Origin: JADKHR01 sp041917295
GTDB lineage: Bacteria; Elusimicrobiota; Elusimicrobia; FEN-1173
DNA length: 64,000 nucleotides
Reading direction: 5' to 3'
Assembly: GCA_041917295.1 (NCBI GenBank)
Contig: JAYRXX010000063.1
Location: forward strand, 1-64,000
Positions 52,633-62,259 of the stretch are shown one piece after another. A program made the position numbers and the translations under genes. A model generated the notes under the pieces. The model was not told the origin of the DNA, searched no databases, and worked only from the letters and a program-made list of their open reading frames with translations. The stretch's first letter is position 1, and each line of letters opens with the position of its first letter.

Positions 52633-53547
52633 TCAGGCGGCGCCGGTGGCGGGCAAGCGGGATTCGGAGCTGGAGGAACGCACTTCGGTCGTCAGCGTTG
52701 CTTCCAGATCGGAAAAAGAGGCCCCCGCTTTGTAGGAAAATCCGATCCGGACAACGTCCCCCAGCCCGACGGGGAAGGCTTTCGGCAGCGGTAAGATCAA
52801 ATAGTGGCTGTGCCAATCAATGGTTTTTTTTGTTTCGGACACAACCGCCAGGATGTTTTTCGTAATAAACCGGAGGGCATTCAGGGCCCCTTCTTTTTCA
52901 ATCTCAATTTCGCCGCTCCAATCGCAGCGGGCCGGGATGGAGTCTTTGTACGTATGCAACTGATACACTTTCGGCATCCCCAACTCCCGTGTTTTTTCGT
53001 GCAAAACATTGGGATTTTGAAGAATAGGGATCGGGGCGTAATACCCATCGAAGGTAAAATCGTGTTCCACCGGTTGCACGGCCTGGATAAAGGCCTCGGG
53101 AACAAACTGGGGCAACGGGTTCCCAAACCGAGCCAGATATCGTTCTTTAAATGAATTGAGAATAGGAATTTGTTTTTCCCTCAACATGGCCACATGGATC
53201 ATTTCACAGATCACCACGTCCACGGGTTCCGGGGGCAGGTATTTGAACGCGTCCGCTTTGATCACCTTTATTTTATTGCCGCACTCGTTCATTGAAAGGA
53301 TCTGTCTTGCTTTCGACACGAGTTCCGGATTGCGCTCAACGCACCACACTTTTCCGGCTTTGAGTCCCGCGAAATAGGAAAGAACCCCGGTTCCACCACC
53401 CAATTCCAAGACCTTCCCCCCCAGCGGAACCAAATAATCAATAGCGGTTTTAAACCCGCGCATGCGGGTGACGTCGCTGAGCATGTTGTGATGGTAGTGC
53501 AGGGGGATAAACTGCCCCAGCACCGAGGAGTCGTCCGCTCGAACCAT
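52633..53547 (-). CDS. PRMT-like class I methyltransferase
   Basis: 304 residues. The start 'LHYHHNMLSDVTRMRGFKTAI' fits the protein arginine methyltransferase pattern H..ML.D..R...Y..AI, followed by motif I 'VLELGGGTGVLSYFA' (residues 46-60), motif II acid 'VERNPEL', and 'CEMIHVAMLRE', in which Glu115 and Glu124 have the exact nine-residue spacing of the PRMT double-E loop. The C-terminal half is beta-rich with 'TIDWHSHYLILPL', which may replace the THW loop. Substrate unknown; another protein or small molecule remains possible. Upstream of addB by 46 bases. Confidence 0.75.
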   Translation of the reverse strand: MVRADDSSVLGQFIPLHYHHNMLSDVTRMRGFKTAIDYLVPLGGKVLELGGGTGVLSYFAGLKAGKVWCVERNPELVSKARQILSMNECGNKIKVIKADAFKYLPPEPVDVVICEMIHVAMLREKQIPILNSFKERYLARFGNPLPQFVPEAFIQAVQPVEHDFTFDGYYAPIPILQNPNVLHEKTRELGMPKVYQLHTYKDSIPARCDWSGEIEIEKEGALNALRFITKNILAVVSETKKTIDWHSHYLILPLPKAFPVGLGDVVRIGFSYKAGASFSDLEATLTTEVRSSSSESRLPATGAA

Positions 53548-53672
53548 GCGAGCCTTCTTTACTTAAGTTGGGGACACGGCCAAACCGCTTCCGGGACCCA
53601 ACGTAAGTATCGGACGAATTGGGAATTTCTTAACGGAGAGAAAAATAAAAATGGCAAAAACGTTGCTTGTAT

Positions 53673-53681
53673 GTGAAACAA
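53673..53681. repeat. Left target-site duplication of the IS element
   Basis: GTGAAACAA directly abuts the left inverted repeat and is repeated exactly at 54970-54978 on the right side of the element. Confidence 0.85.
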
Positions 53682-54969
53682 CACACCTGTCCGGGGAAAA
53701 AATAAGGGAATCCCCCGTTATTGGTAAAATGATTGTGCGAACAATTCATTTTATCGACGGAGGATTCCCGTGGCCCATTATAACACGATTTTAAATCAGT
53801 TGCTGTTCCATGTCCCCCGACATCAATTCGACCGACTGGTCGAAACCCACCAAGCGGACCGCTACGCGAAAACGTTTAGCACCTGGAACCAGCTAACGGT
53901 GATGCTCTATGCCCAATCGAGCGGTAAAGAGAGCTTGCGTGAAATTGAACAAGGACTGGAAACCCAAGAGAGCAAAACCTATCACGTGGGATTGGCAGGG
54001 CCTGTTCGGCGGACGACGTTGGCGGATGCCAACGGGCGGCGAAAGTGGGAAATATTCAGGGGAGTGTTCGGAGAGTTATTGACCCGGTGCCGATCGGTGA
54101 CGCCAAAGCACAAATTTCGGTTTAAAAACCCACTGTATAGCATTGACTCGACGGTCATCAGCCTATGTTTGAGCCTTTTCCCCTGGGCGCGGTATCGAAC
54201 GGCGAAGGGGGGCCTGAAACTTCATTACCAGCTGGATTACGCGGGCCATATCCCGAGCTTAATGGTGATCACAGAGGGTCGAGAAAATGATGTGTCCGTG
54301 GCGAAAAAGGATATACCGATTGAACCGGACAGCATCTATTGCTTTGATCGGGGGTATGTGGACTTCGGGTATTTCCGACGGTTGGAGAATATGGGGTGCA
54401 CGTTCGTGACACGGGTGAAAAAGAACCTGTCCTATTGGGTTACCGGACAGCAGGAATGCTTGAAAAACCGCGGTGTTTTGATGGACGCGACGATTGAGCG
54501 AGGGCAGGGGGAGTATGTGGGCAAGGATTGCCCGCTACGGCTGATCCGTTACTACGATAAGGAGAACGATCGGACGCTGGAGTTCCTGACCAACAACATG
54601 ACGTTTGCAGCAACGACGATTGCGGAGATCTACAAAGCCCGCTGGCAGATCGAGGCATTCTTCAAGTGGATCAAGCAGAACTTGAAGATCAAGACGTTCC
54701 TTGGCACGACGGAAAACGCGGTGCTAAGCCAGATCTGGGTGGCGATGATTTATTACTTGTTGTTGGCTTACATCAAATATCAAACCAAATACGGCCGTTC
54801 GCTGTTCTATTTGCACCGGGTGATTAAGGAGACCTTGTTGGATCGGATCTCCCTGATGGATCTTCTCAACTTAAACGAAGCCAGGCTTAAAAGATTGAAG
54901 CGACTTGACCCGCAACTCCATTTTTCCTTTATCGCCACCTAATTTCCAAACTTTCCCCGGACAGCTGTG
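53682..54969 (+). mobile_element. Complete IS4-type insertion sequence
   Basis: A 1288-bp element bounded by 18-bp terminal inverted repeats, CACACCTGTCCGGGGAAA at 53682-53699 and its inverse at 54952-54969 with one mismatch. A 9-bp target duplication GTGAAACAA flanks both ends. It contains one intact transposase gene. Identical target repeats and an open transposase suggest a recent insertion. It landed in the space between the PRMT-like gene and the giant gene and does not visibly interrupt a coding sequence. Confidence 0.93.
53770..54942 (+). CDS. IS4-family DDE transposase
   Basis: 390 residues. The N-terminal 'MAHYNTILNQLLFHVPRHQF' resembles the DUF4372 domain of IS4-type transposases, followed by the DDE core: first Asp in 'LYSIDSTVISL', second Asp in 'IYCFDRGYVDFGYF', and the Y-(2)-R-(3)-E type signature in 'YKARWQIEAFFKWIKQNLKI'. 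The frame is intact from ATG to stop and fills the element, so it is probably active. Codon use looks less GC-biased than flanking housekeeping genes. Confidence 0.95.
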   Translation: MAHYNTILNQLLFHVPRHQFDRLVETHQADRYAKTFSTWNQLTVMLYAQSSGKESLREIEQGLETQESKTYHVGLAGPVRRTTLADANGRRKWEIFRGVFGELLTRCRSVTPKHKFRFKNPLYSIDSTVISLCLSLFPWARYRTAKGGLKLHYQLDYAGHIPSLMVITEGRENDVSVAKKDIPIEPDSIYCFDRGYVDFGYFRRLENMGCTFVTRVKKNLSYWVTGQQECLKNRGVLMDATIERGQGEYVGKDCPLRLIRYYDKENDRTLEFLTNNMTFAATTIAEIYKARWQIEAFFKWIKQNLKIKTFLGTTENAVLSQIWVAMIYYLLLAYIKYQTKYGRSLFYLHRVIKETLLDRISLMDLLNLNEARLKRLKRLDPQLHFSFIAT

Positions 54970-54978
54970 GTGAAACAA
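54970..54978. repeat. Right target-site duplication of the IS element
   Basis: GTGAAACAA immediately after the right inverted repeat. The inverse, TTGTTTCAC, also occurs at 55049-55057. Confidence 0.85.
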
Positions 54979-55144
54979 TAGTTTACAAAAGATTTACAAG
55001 TTGTTAAGGCGAAATTAACTTGGTTCAGTTACAATATCCTCGTTAAAATTGTTTCACCTATTTTCCAAAGATAATTAATGGCTTATTTGCTTATGTCAAT
55101 GCGCTACTGCATAGTTATACAGGAACGAAAGGCATTTCCATGCC

Positions 55145-55179
55145 CGTCATTCCGGCGTGGGGTTAGCCGGAATCCAGTC
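55145..55179. repeat. Palindromic dispersed repeat (copy B)
   Basis: CGTCATTCCGGC-GTGGGGTTA-GCCGGAATCCAGTC, sharing both arms with the copy at 39765-39794. It lies just upstream of the giant gene. The rest of the 54979-55205 space is AT-rich (for example TTGTTT at 55049 and GATAAT at 55071, 16 bases apart) and may hold the promoter. Confidence 0.55.
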
Positions 55180-55205
55180 GTTTCTGTCTTGAGGGGGCCA
55201 CAGTG

Positions 55206-58200
55206 ATGTCGTTATTCTTTTCGGTTTCCGGGATTCGCAGGCGTTGGTCGGTCTTCGCGCTCAGTGTGATATTTTTTGGGTCCAATGTCCTTGCCGTCCA
55301 TGCGGGAGAGGCCAGTTTTTGGGCGGAGCGTCGCAATGTCTCCCGACGAATGCATGGGGTGGAAGCAAAATCCGGGGCCACCGGGTTCGGGCTGACGGCG
55401 GAACAGTATCAGACCCTGACCCAACTGCCGAAGGCTGGCCAGTTGAACCCCGGCAGCATTCAGGGCGGTTCATCCGTCGGCTCTGGACGGGCAGTGTCCC
55501 CCCCTGTTTCGAACGTCTTTCGACCTTTTGAACACCCGACCCTTTTGGGTGACACCCCCACGTGGGTGTCACAGCTTATCCTCCCTTACGGGTCCATCCT
55601 TGAGGCGCATCTCGCCAAAAAAACCAACGCGCCCTTCATCGTCCACATCCAGGACGCCCACGGGATCGAGGAAGCCCAAAAGAACATGGCGGCCATGATC
55701 GAGGGGCTGAGCGAAAACCGCGGGGTGAGCCTGGTCGGGGTTGAAGCCGCCCAGGGCCCTTTCAACATGGGACCCTACCGGGACTGGCCGGACGCAAATG
55801 TGACCCGTGACGTGGCCACCTATTTCCTCAAAGATGGCACAATCGGCGGAGCGGAATTCGCCGGGATCACCGCCCCCAAGCCTCTGACACTTTGGGGGAT
55901 CGAGGATACAGACCTTTACCTCGCTAACGTTCATGCCTTAATAGACGCCAACAAGCTGAAACCGGAACTAACAAAAGCCTTAGCCGGTATCAAAAGGTCC
56001 GTTTCTTCCCTCAAGGAAACGATTTATTCCAAGGAACTGAAAGACTTTGACAAGCATTTCCAGGCCTATCAAGACCAACGGGAAGGGCTGGGAGCCTATG
56101 TCCGATTTTTAACGGCCGGATCACTGTCAAACAAAAAGGGGTTGCCGAACCTCCACCTTCTGGTCAAGGCTCTCATGGCCGAAGAGGCCCTGGACTTCAA
56201 GCAAGTGGAGAAAGAACGGCTCAAGCTGGTGGAAAGGCTGGCCCTTCGCCTTGCCAAGGATAAGCTGGACCTCCTTGTGCAAAAGAGCTTCCAATACCGC
56301 GCCGGTCAAATTGGCTACGGCGATTATCATCGGTTTCTAAAATCTCTGTGCCGTGAAAACGGGATCTCCCTGGGCGACCTGAACCAACTGGACAATTATA
56401 TCGAATACGTCCTCCTGGCAGACAAGATTGACCGAAACAACCTATTGAACGAGTTGACCCGCGCCGAAAAGGCCTCTCAAGACCGGCTGGCGATCACGTC
56501 CGAACAAAAAAAACTACTGGCCGTCGCTCGGCGCCTGGCCCTCCTTGAAAAACTCTCGACCCACACCATGACGCCAGACGATTGGGCGGCCTTCGAGAAA
56601 GAAAGAGAACATATTCTGACCATCGCCTCCGACCTTGCCACCCTTTCCGGCGAAGAACAGGCGCTACCCCTTGACACCCTGGCCGGTCTGATCAGTCCGT
56701 CAGAAAGTTTTTGCCGTTTTGCCATCGACCGCAACGCCGCTTTCATTGACAACCTTTCCGCCCAAATGGAAATGAAAAAAGCATCCTCGGCAGTCCTCGT
56801 AGCCGGAGGCTTCCATTCCGACGGCCTAACCCGCCTTCTCCGGGAAAGAGACTTATCATATGTGGTGGTCACCCCCAAAATCAGCGAAGTCCCCAAAGAG
56901 AATAATTACTTGGATGTATTTGCCCGTGACCCATTGCCCCTAGAAAAACTGTTCGCGGGGGAAAAGATTTCGTTAAACAGCGCTAGGCTGTCCGGTGGAA
57001 CGATGAGGGGGTTTGAGGGCCCGGCGTCCGCTTTTCGGCGCGAAGGGGTGGCCACCATGGCCGCCACGGCTTCTCTTGAACCGAACGTGGATCACACAGC
57101 TCTCAGTCGGACGGCGGAGAGCACCGCGGCGGAGCTTAGCGCACCCATGTCGATCAAGATTTCCGGCAGTTCCAACCGTACGTGGACAACCATCGACACC
57201 AATGGGGACGGTCAAGTCGACCTGAAAATGATAGCGACTCCTTCGGGACGTTCGCTGCCGCCGCAGGAAGATTCCCCTCCCTTGTCAACAGTGGAGATCG
57301 ACGGCCGCGCCAAAATTACCTTTCACCAAATCCGTCCAGGTTTATTCAAAAAAGTTTGGGCTTCGATCCGGAAAATATTTCCCATCCGCAGTCCGGTGAA
57401 CAGCCGTGGTGGGGTCGAACAAACACCTACATCGAACACCGCTTTCCCCATCCTTCATGTCCCCCAGGGGGGCCTGATTGGGAAGTTTCGTCTTTTGTCC
57501 GACCCTCAATGGGATCCCGCTTCAAAAACTGTCTCTTTTGTGGGGCAAGACATTGAAAACCCGGGCAAACCACCCGAAACAATTCGCCTTGAGGCTGAAA
57601 TCGTTGATCGAGAGGAATGGGCCGACCGCCTTTATTCGAGTCTATCTGGTAGGGAAAACGACTTGGTGACTGAGATCATGGATTGGTTTCAAGACGCTTT
57701 CCATGGTCCATTGATCGTTTTAAGAGACAATCCCATCACCCAAGGCATAGGGACCCAGGTGGGAGAGCAAGGCGGATTCGTAGCCGTTTCTGAACGCTAC
57801 GCTAATAATCACATCGCTTGGTTTCACGAGATTGCGGAAGCCATGGCCCCGAATGCCGATGAAATCCTCTCACGACTTTCCCCAAACTCACAGGCCTGGT
57901 ACAAGGCCCATATGTCCAAACCGGGCCGACAGGGTATGGAACGGCACTACGCCATCCGGGCTCTCCAACGTGAAGTATTTCGGCAATCTGACTTAAGTTT
58001 GACCTATGAAATCAAGGGCCGATTGTCCGCCACGGATATCTCGAAAAAACTCAGTTCGGCCAAATTAAAAAAAGGGTTTGTCGTTCGGAATGAGTTTTCC
58101 CGGCAACGCTCTTCGCAGAACAGCCGGGAGGGTGAAATATCTTTATTGGAAGATCTGATCAAGACCCAGAGGAAGGCCGAGGAAGAAGAAATTGAAAGAC

Positions 58201-61200
58201 AACGGATTGAACAAGAAGAGATCGAACGGCGCCATGCCGAAGAAACAGCTGTAAGGGTTAAAATTCGATCTCTTCTCGATCGAGCAAAGGGGATTATCGA
58301 AGCCCCCTTGGCTTCGGATTTGGCGCACGAACACCGGTTAATAGAAAAAGACAAGGCCGCCCTCGCCGCCGTTTCCGTTCTTCGGCCGTTATTCGAAATG
58401 AATCCCGAATGGGTGGCGGAGGCACTGGTTGAAGATTTGATGGCTGGTGGCGCAACGCCGGCGGACCTCTATTCCCTCATGGGGAAAGACTCATTTGGGG
58501 TATACCTTGCGAAGAATGTTGTCCCCCAGTTGGGAGAGAGGGCCTTATCGCAAACATTATTAAAGCTGATGGAGAAACGATCGACATTGCAATGGAATAG
58601 ACGAGCATTCAAAGCCCACGCTGCCGTCGTCACCCTTTTCGTCGACCATGCGCCAAGACTGGGGGAACGTGTAACCGCTGAGGTCGCCGGGCCGCTTCTC
58701 ATGGCCCTACGAAAGGAATTTAGGGCTCGGCCGTACACGCGCTTGAGTTTTGTTCAAGGCATTCCTGATTACAGGAGATACTTCGACGTGGATGGAGACG
58801 TGGTCTTCTTTAAAGACGACTTCTTGAATAGATTGCTGGTGCGAGACATGGGAGCCCGCCGGAACCTACACACGCTGTACCATGAGGCCATTCGCGAACA
58901 GGAATATTTGTCAAGTTTAACCGACAACTTGCTGTCAAAGGACACCGAGGGGCATCTTTTTAACGCCCTCCTTTCAGCGCTCCATCAAGAGGGAAACCCG
59001 CTCGTGCGTGCTCATTTGGAGAGTAGTCTGATCCGCGCCTGGAGAACCACCCTCCCCTCCGCGCATGAGAGGTTATTAAACCTTGTCAAGGAGATTCAAG
59101 CAACACATCACAATGGCGATGAGAGATTAAAAGAAGACGCGATAGGACGCTTGTTAATGATCGCACACAAAGATGGTTGGGATTCTGGAATTTCCTCTGA
59201 CATTCTTTTTTCAATGGCCATGGATGGCTTGCCGGGATTATTCGAAGCGGTTCGATCCCAATCTTCGGAAATAGACAAAATGCCTCGCGGTATTGAAAGG
59301 GATATGGCAAACAGGCAAATGGGAGAGACGATGACGGCGGTGAAAAAGAGACTCGCCATTTTGTGGAGGGTGGCTTTAAGCGCGACGTCCCAATCATCCG
59401 TTCCGGCATCGATCTCCGTGGCGGGACGAGCCATGGCTTACCTTGTTGAAGTGGCGCAAATGGAAGGGGACATCGCCATCCGGTCCGAAACCATCGCTCT
59501 CCTTGGGATCGCGGTCGAAAAAGGTTACCCAGCCGCGGTTCGTGCGTTCCTTCCCTCAATACAGCCGTCTTCCCAACAATTCGAAAACCTTTTTTATGAC
59601 AACCCCAGTGATGAGGTCATTCTTAACGCCCTACGGTCAAAGGCCATGTCTGTTCGTCTGGGGTTCCTCTTATTGCGTCGATACAAAAATGATCCAAGCC
59701 GCGCGGGGTTGCTGAAAGCCATCGTATTGGATAGGAAAACAAACGAGGGGGATTCCTTGGGCATTAATGCCCAAATTCGTTTCTATGCCTTTGCGCTCTA
59801 CGGCAGTCAGTATTTGAAAACAACGAATGAAGATGGGATAACCTCTTCTTACGACGAGAATCAATTTCAAGAAATGGCCGGTGCGCTTGCGCCGCATGCA
59901 CACGGTTTTATCGGGACCGCCATCGATGATTCAATACTCATCGACCGGCTGTTTGATGGTTGGCCTGGGCAGGACGAAGAGTTGGGAGCGTACGCAATCG
60001 CCACGGTCCTTGATGCCTTTCATGGGAATTTGACCGGTTTGAAAGCGAAGGGTTTTGTGGCGGTGGCAGAGAGAGTGGTTAACGCCCGCGCCAGCTCCTA
60101 TCTAAATAATGCCTATGATGATCTCTCGTTCGGAGGTCACTTTCTCCGAAGAGCTCAAAACCCCGTTCAATTCTTTTTTCAAGTAATGGTCCACGAACTC
60201 ACGCACATCTTGTTGAAGAACCAACATGATTATTTGGCGGGGGAATTAGTCGGTGGGACGATTCATGAATGGTTGGCTGATTTGGCCGCGGAGGATTTTT
60301 CCAGGAGAAGGGGTTTATCCCTGGAGGATTACCGAGATATCTTAGGGTTTGATAGGGATTTATCATTTGTTGAAGAGGATTCGTTCCATACCATTGAGGT
60401 TCATGAGGGTGCACGGGCCCAGCAGTTGCTGATTGCAGGGTGGCTTTCGGAAAACGGTCTCACGCTTGATCCGTCAAAAATGGTTCGTGCGGCATTGGAT
60501 GTTCTACCGGGAACGTCGGGCGATGACCTGGACGTTGTGGTAAGAAAGGTCCTTGAGAGGTTTGCGGGACGTCCGCTGGAGGACTCAGAAACAGCGGGGA
60601 TGAATCGTATGTTTCTGTCTTTGTTTGATTATAGATTCGATGAATTTATTGAGGGGAAGTATCGGCAAAGAATTCTTTCTTTGCCCGTTTTGCGTGAAAT
60701 ATTGAGCCCCTTGTTGGATGGGTTGGCCACCTCTCTTCAATCGGTGTTCCCTTCCGGACAGGAGGAAGGGGTTTTGGCGGAGGCGACCGCTCGCTCCCTG
60801 GCCGGAGCCGGCCTATGGACCGGGGGCCTCTTTCCATTGTTATCCCTGGGAACCAAAAACGTTTTGGACGCTGTCGCGAAGAGCCTTGCGGCATGGGGAT
60901 TGGAACCAATAAAAGACATGAGTCCACGACTTTGGCCGCAAATGATTCAGGAGGCGATGGCGGGGGGACTTCAGTTAGAGCTGATACAATCCATCGTGGG
61001 CGCCCTGGCGAGGGACGGATTCATGGAAGAGCGTGCGTGGACTGCGAAGGAAAACGCCGCTCTTGAGAAGGTCCAAAGACGATTGGCGTCGGACCTCCCG
61101 GGGGTTCGCGCCATTGAGTATGTGCGACTGGGATTTGGCAAAAAGGCCGTGGATCCCTCCACGGGGGCCGAAGTATCATTGGACACAAGCTTGTTTATGG

Positions 61201-62144
61201 GGTTTGACATGAAACCGGATGGGACGTTAAGAGTTTTTGTCCATCCCGACGTTTTCAATGGGGCCGCCGACCCGGCCGCGTTTCTTCTCGATGCCATGAT
61301 GCACGAGATTCTTGAAGGACCAGGGGGTGTGGAACACTCGATCCTTGAGGACGAAGGCATCGGAATGGACCGAAATATCGATTGGCAGACAGCGGAGGCG
61401 CGAATTTCATCAGTCCAGTTGAGGTTGGCAACGAACTTATTGGAGCGATGGTCACGGGATGGTGATCCAGATGCCCTAATAAAATTGGCGATGGTTGGGG
61501 CTCATGGGGTGAATTGGGATGGAGCGCGGCCAGCGACCCCTGTCGGGGCCATGGGGCCGACGTTCGCTCTGGCGGGGGACCGTGGACAGCGGGCGTTGGC
61601 TCACCTCATGGCTGTGGCGGAGGATGTCGGAATGGATTCCACCCTGGTCGAACGATTGTTGCATCGGGGCCTTTTGGTGGCGGGTTGGCGGGCGGTATTG
61701 GCCGAGGCCCCCGGCGCGTTCCACTATGTGGACGTTTCCCCTCTGGATGAGGCTCCGGAATCCGAAAATCGGTTGGCCTGTGAAACGCTTCTTTCCGCTT
61801 TGGAGGTTGTTGTGGCCGCCGACCCAAATCCAACAAAGAGGGCCCAACAGATTTTTATCGGATGCGACAACCAGGGTCAAAAAACCTTCGTTGAGTCGCG
61901 GTTTCCGACCTTAAAGGGCTCTCGGTTTAAAACCAATCGATTTGAGGGAAAGGATATCGCTGTCGGATGGGCGGCAACCGAGGTCGACGAGGCCGGGTCG
62001 TCCTCTTTGCACGTTCACACGGTGCGGGAGTTGAACACCGACGGCACGCCTCCAGGGATCGACGTGGTGCCCAGCCCCTACAACTTGAGCACGATCATGC
62101 AAAAAGCATTGGATTCCATTATCCGCGTCTTGATTGCCGCTTAA
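55206..62144 (+). CDS. Giant exported protein with three HExx(H/E) motifs
   Basis: 2312 residues from the ATG at 55206 (a GTG one codon upstream is possible; GGGGG precedes). N-terminal signal segment 'WSVFALSVIFFGSNVLAVHA'. Residues about 120-580 form a domain with 'VHIQDAHGIEEAQKNMAAMI' (from about residue 146), 'LVGVEAAQG' and 'LVAGGFHSDGLTRLL' (His537), reminiscent of the ChaN/TraB-type fold. Residues 664-672 are a calcium-loop-like DTNGDGQVD. HEIAE at 874, a charged coiled coil at about 990-1018, HELTH at 1663 with a second 'HEWLADLAAED' 24 residues later (gluzincin-like), and HEILE at 2033. The frame has no break. The function is not known to me; a multi-domain surface or periplasmic metalloprotease-like protein is the best description. 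Confidence 0.85.
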   Translation: MSLFFSVSGIRRRWSVFALSVIFFGSNVLAVHAGEASFWAERRNVSRRMHGVEAKSGATGFGLTAEQYQTLTQLPKAGQLNPGSIQGGSSVGSGRAVSPPVSNVFRPFEHPTLLGDTPTWVSQLILPYGSILEAHLAKKTNAPFIVHIQDAHGIEEAQKNMAAMIEGLSENRGVSLVGVEAAQGPFNMGPYRDWPDANVTRDVATYFLKDGTIGGAEFAGITAPKPLTLWGIEDTDLYLANVHALIDANKLKPELTKALAGIKRSVSSLKETIYSKELKDFDKHFQAYQDQREGLGAYVRFLTAGSLSNKKGLPNLHLLVKALMAEEALDFKQVEKERLKLVERLALRLAKDKLDLLVQKSFQYRAGQIGYGDYHRFLKSLCRENGISLGDLNQLDNYIEYVLLADKIDRNNLLNELTRAEKASQDRLAITSEQKKLLAVARRLALLEKLSTHTMTPDDWAAFEKEREHILTIASDLATLSGEEQALPLDTLAGLISPSESFCRFAIDRNAAFIDNLSAQMEMKKASSAVLVAGGFHSDGLTRLLRERDLSYVVVTPKISEVPKENNYLDVFARDPLPLEKLFAGEKISLNSARLSGGTMRGFEGPASAFRREGVATMAATASLEPNVDHTALSRTAESTAAELSAPMSIKISGSSNRTWTTIDTNGDGQVDLKMIATPSGRSLPPQEDSPPLSTVEIDGRAKITFHQIRPGLFKKVWASIRKIFPIRSPVNSRGGVEQTPTSNTAFPILHVPQGGLIGKFRLLSDPQWDPASKTVSFVGQDIENPGKPPETIRLEAEIVDREEWADRLYSSLSGRENDLVTEIMDWFQDAFHGPLIVLRDNPITQGIGTQVGEQGGFVAVSERYANNHIAWFHEIAEAMAPNADEILSRLSPNSQAWYKAHMSKPGRQGMERHYAIRALQREVFRQSDLSLTYEIKGRLSATDISKKLSSAKLKKGFVVRNEFSRQRSSQNSREGEISLLEDLIKTQRKAEEEEIERQRIEQEEIERRHAEETAVRVKIRSLLDRAKGIIEAPLASDLAHEHRLIEKDKAALAAVSVLRPLFEMNPEWVAEALVEDLMAGGATPADLYSLMGKDSFGVYLAKNVVPQLGERALSQTLLKLMEKRSTLQWNRRAFKAHAAVVTLFVDHAPRLGERVTAEVAGPLLMALRKEFRARPYTRLSFVQGIPDYRRYFDVDGDVVFFKDDFLNRLLVRDMGARRNLHTLYHEAIREQEYLSSLTDNLLSKDTEGHLFNALLSALHQEGNPLVRAHLESSLIRAWRTTLPSAHERLLNLVKEIQATHHNGDERLKEDAIGRLLMIAHKDGWDSGISSDILFSMAMDGLPGLFEAVRSQSSEIDKMPRGIERDMANRQMGETMTAVKKRLAILWRVALSATSQSSVPASISVAGRAMAYLVEVAQMEGDIAIRSETIALLGIAVEKGYPAAVRAFLPSIQPSSQQFENLFYDNPSDEVILNALRSKAMSVRLGFLLLRRYKNDPSRAGLLKAIVLDRKTNEGDSLGINAQIRFYAFALYGSQYLKTTNEDGITSSYDENQFQEMAGALAPHAHGFIGTAIDDSILIDRLFDGWPGQDEELGAYAIATVLDAFHGNLTGLKAKGFVAVAERVVNARASSYLNNAYDDLSFGGHFLRRAQNPVQFFFQVMVHELTHILLKNQHDYLAGELVGGTIHEWLADLAAEDFSRRRGLSLEDYRDILGFDRDLSFVEEDSFHTIEVHEGARAQQLLIAGWLSENGLTLDPSKMVRAALDVLPGTSGDDLDVVVRKVLERFAGRPLEDSETAGMNRMFLSLFDYRFDEFIEGKYRQRILSLPVLREILSPLLDGLATSLQSVFPSGQEEGVLAEATARSLAGAGLWTGGLFPLLSLGTKNVLDAVAKSLAAWGLEPIKDMSPRLWPQMIQEAMAGGLQLELIQSIVGALARDGFMEERAWTAKENAALEKVQRRLASDLPGVRAIEYVRLGFGKKAVDPSTGAEVSLDTSLFMGFDMKPDGTLRVFVHPDVFNGAADPAAFLLDAMMHEILEGPGGVEHSILEDEGIGMDRNIDWQTAEARISSVQLRLATNLLERWSRDGDPDALIKLAMVGAHGVNWDGARPATPVGAMGPTFALAGDRGQRALAHLMAVAEDVGMDSTLVERLLHRGLLVAGWRAVLAEAPGAFHYVDVSPLDEAPESENRLACETLLSALEVVVAADPNPTKRAQQIFIGCDNQGQKTFVESRFPTLKGSRFKTNRFEGKDIAVGWAATEVDEAGSSSLHVHTVRELNTDGTPPGIDVVPSPYNLSTIMQKALDSIIRVLIAA

Positions 62145-62182
62145 AAATTCAACCTATTTGCCCCACCCGGGTTAAGGGGACT

Positions 62183-62217
62183 ATAGTGAGCATTTTACAA
62201 TGCAAAATGCTCACTAT
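62183..62217. repeat. Perfect 14-bp inverted repeat after the giant gene
   Basis: ATAGTGAGCATTTT (62183-62196) and AAAATGCTCACTAT (62204-62217) are exact inverses with a 7-base loop, in the 115-base space between the convergent giant and mazF genes. It could terminate both transcripts or be the trace of a small mobile element. No run of T follows. Confidence 0.6.
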
Positions 62218-62259
62218 CTATACGAAATGCACGGTCCACAACCGACCGGCCAGATGTTT

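Noticed and set aside
53488..53676. Small plus-strand frame before the IS element, and a short ATG frame at 53651 cut by the insertion
   Set aside because: The first is antisense to the start of the PRMT-like gene. The second would encode only about 18 residues after removing the IS, so no interrupted gene can be claimed.
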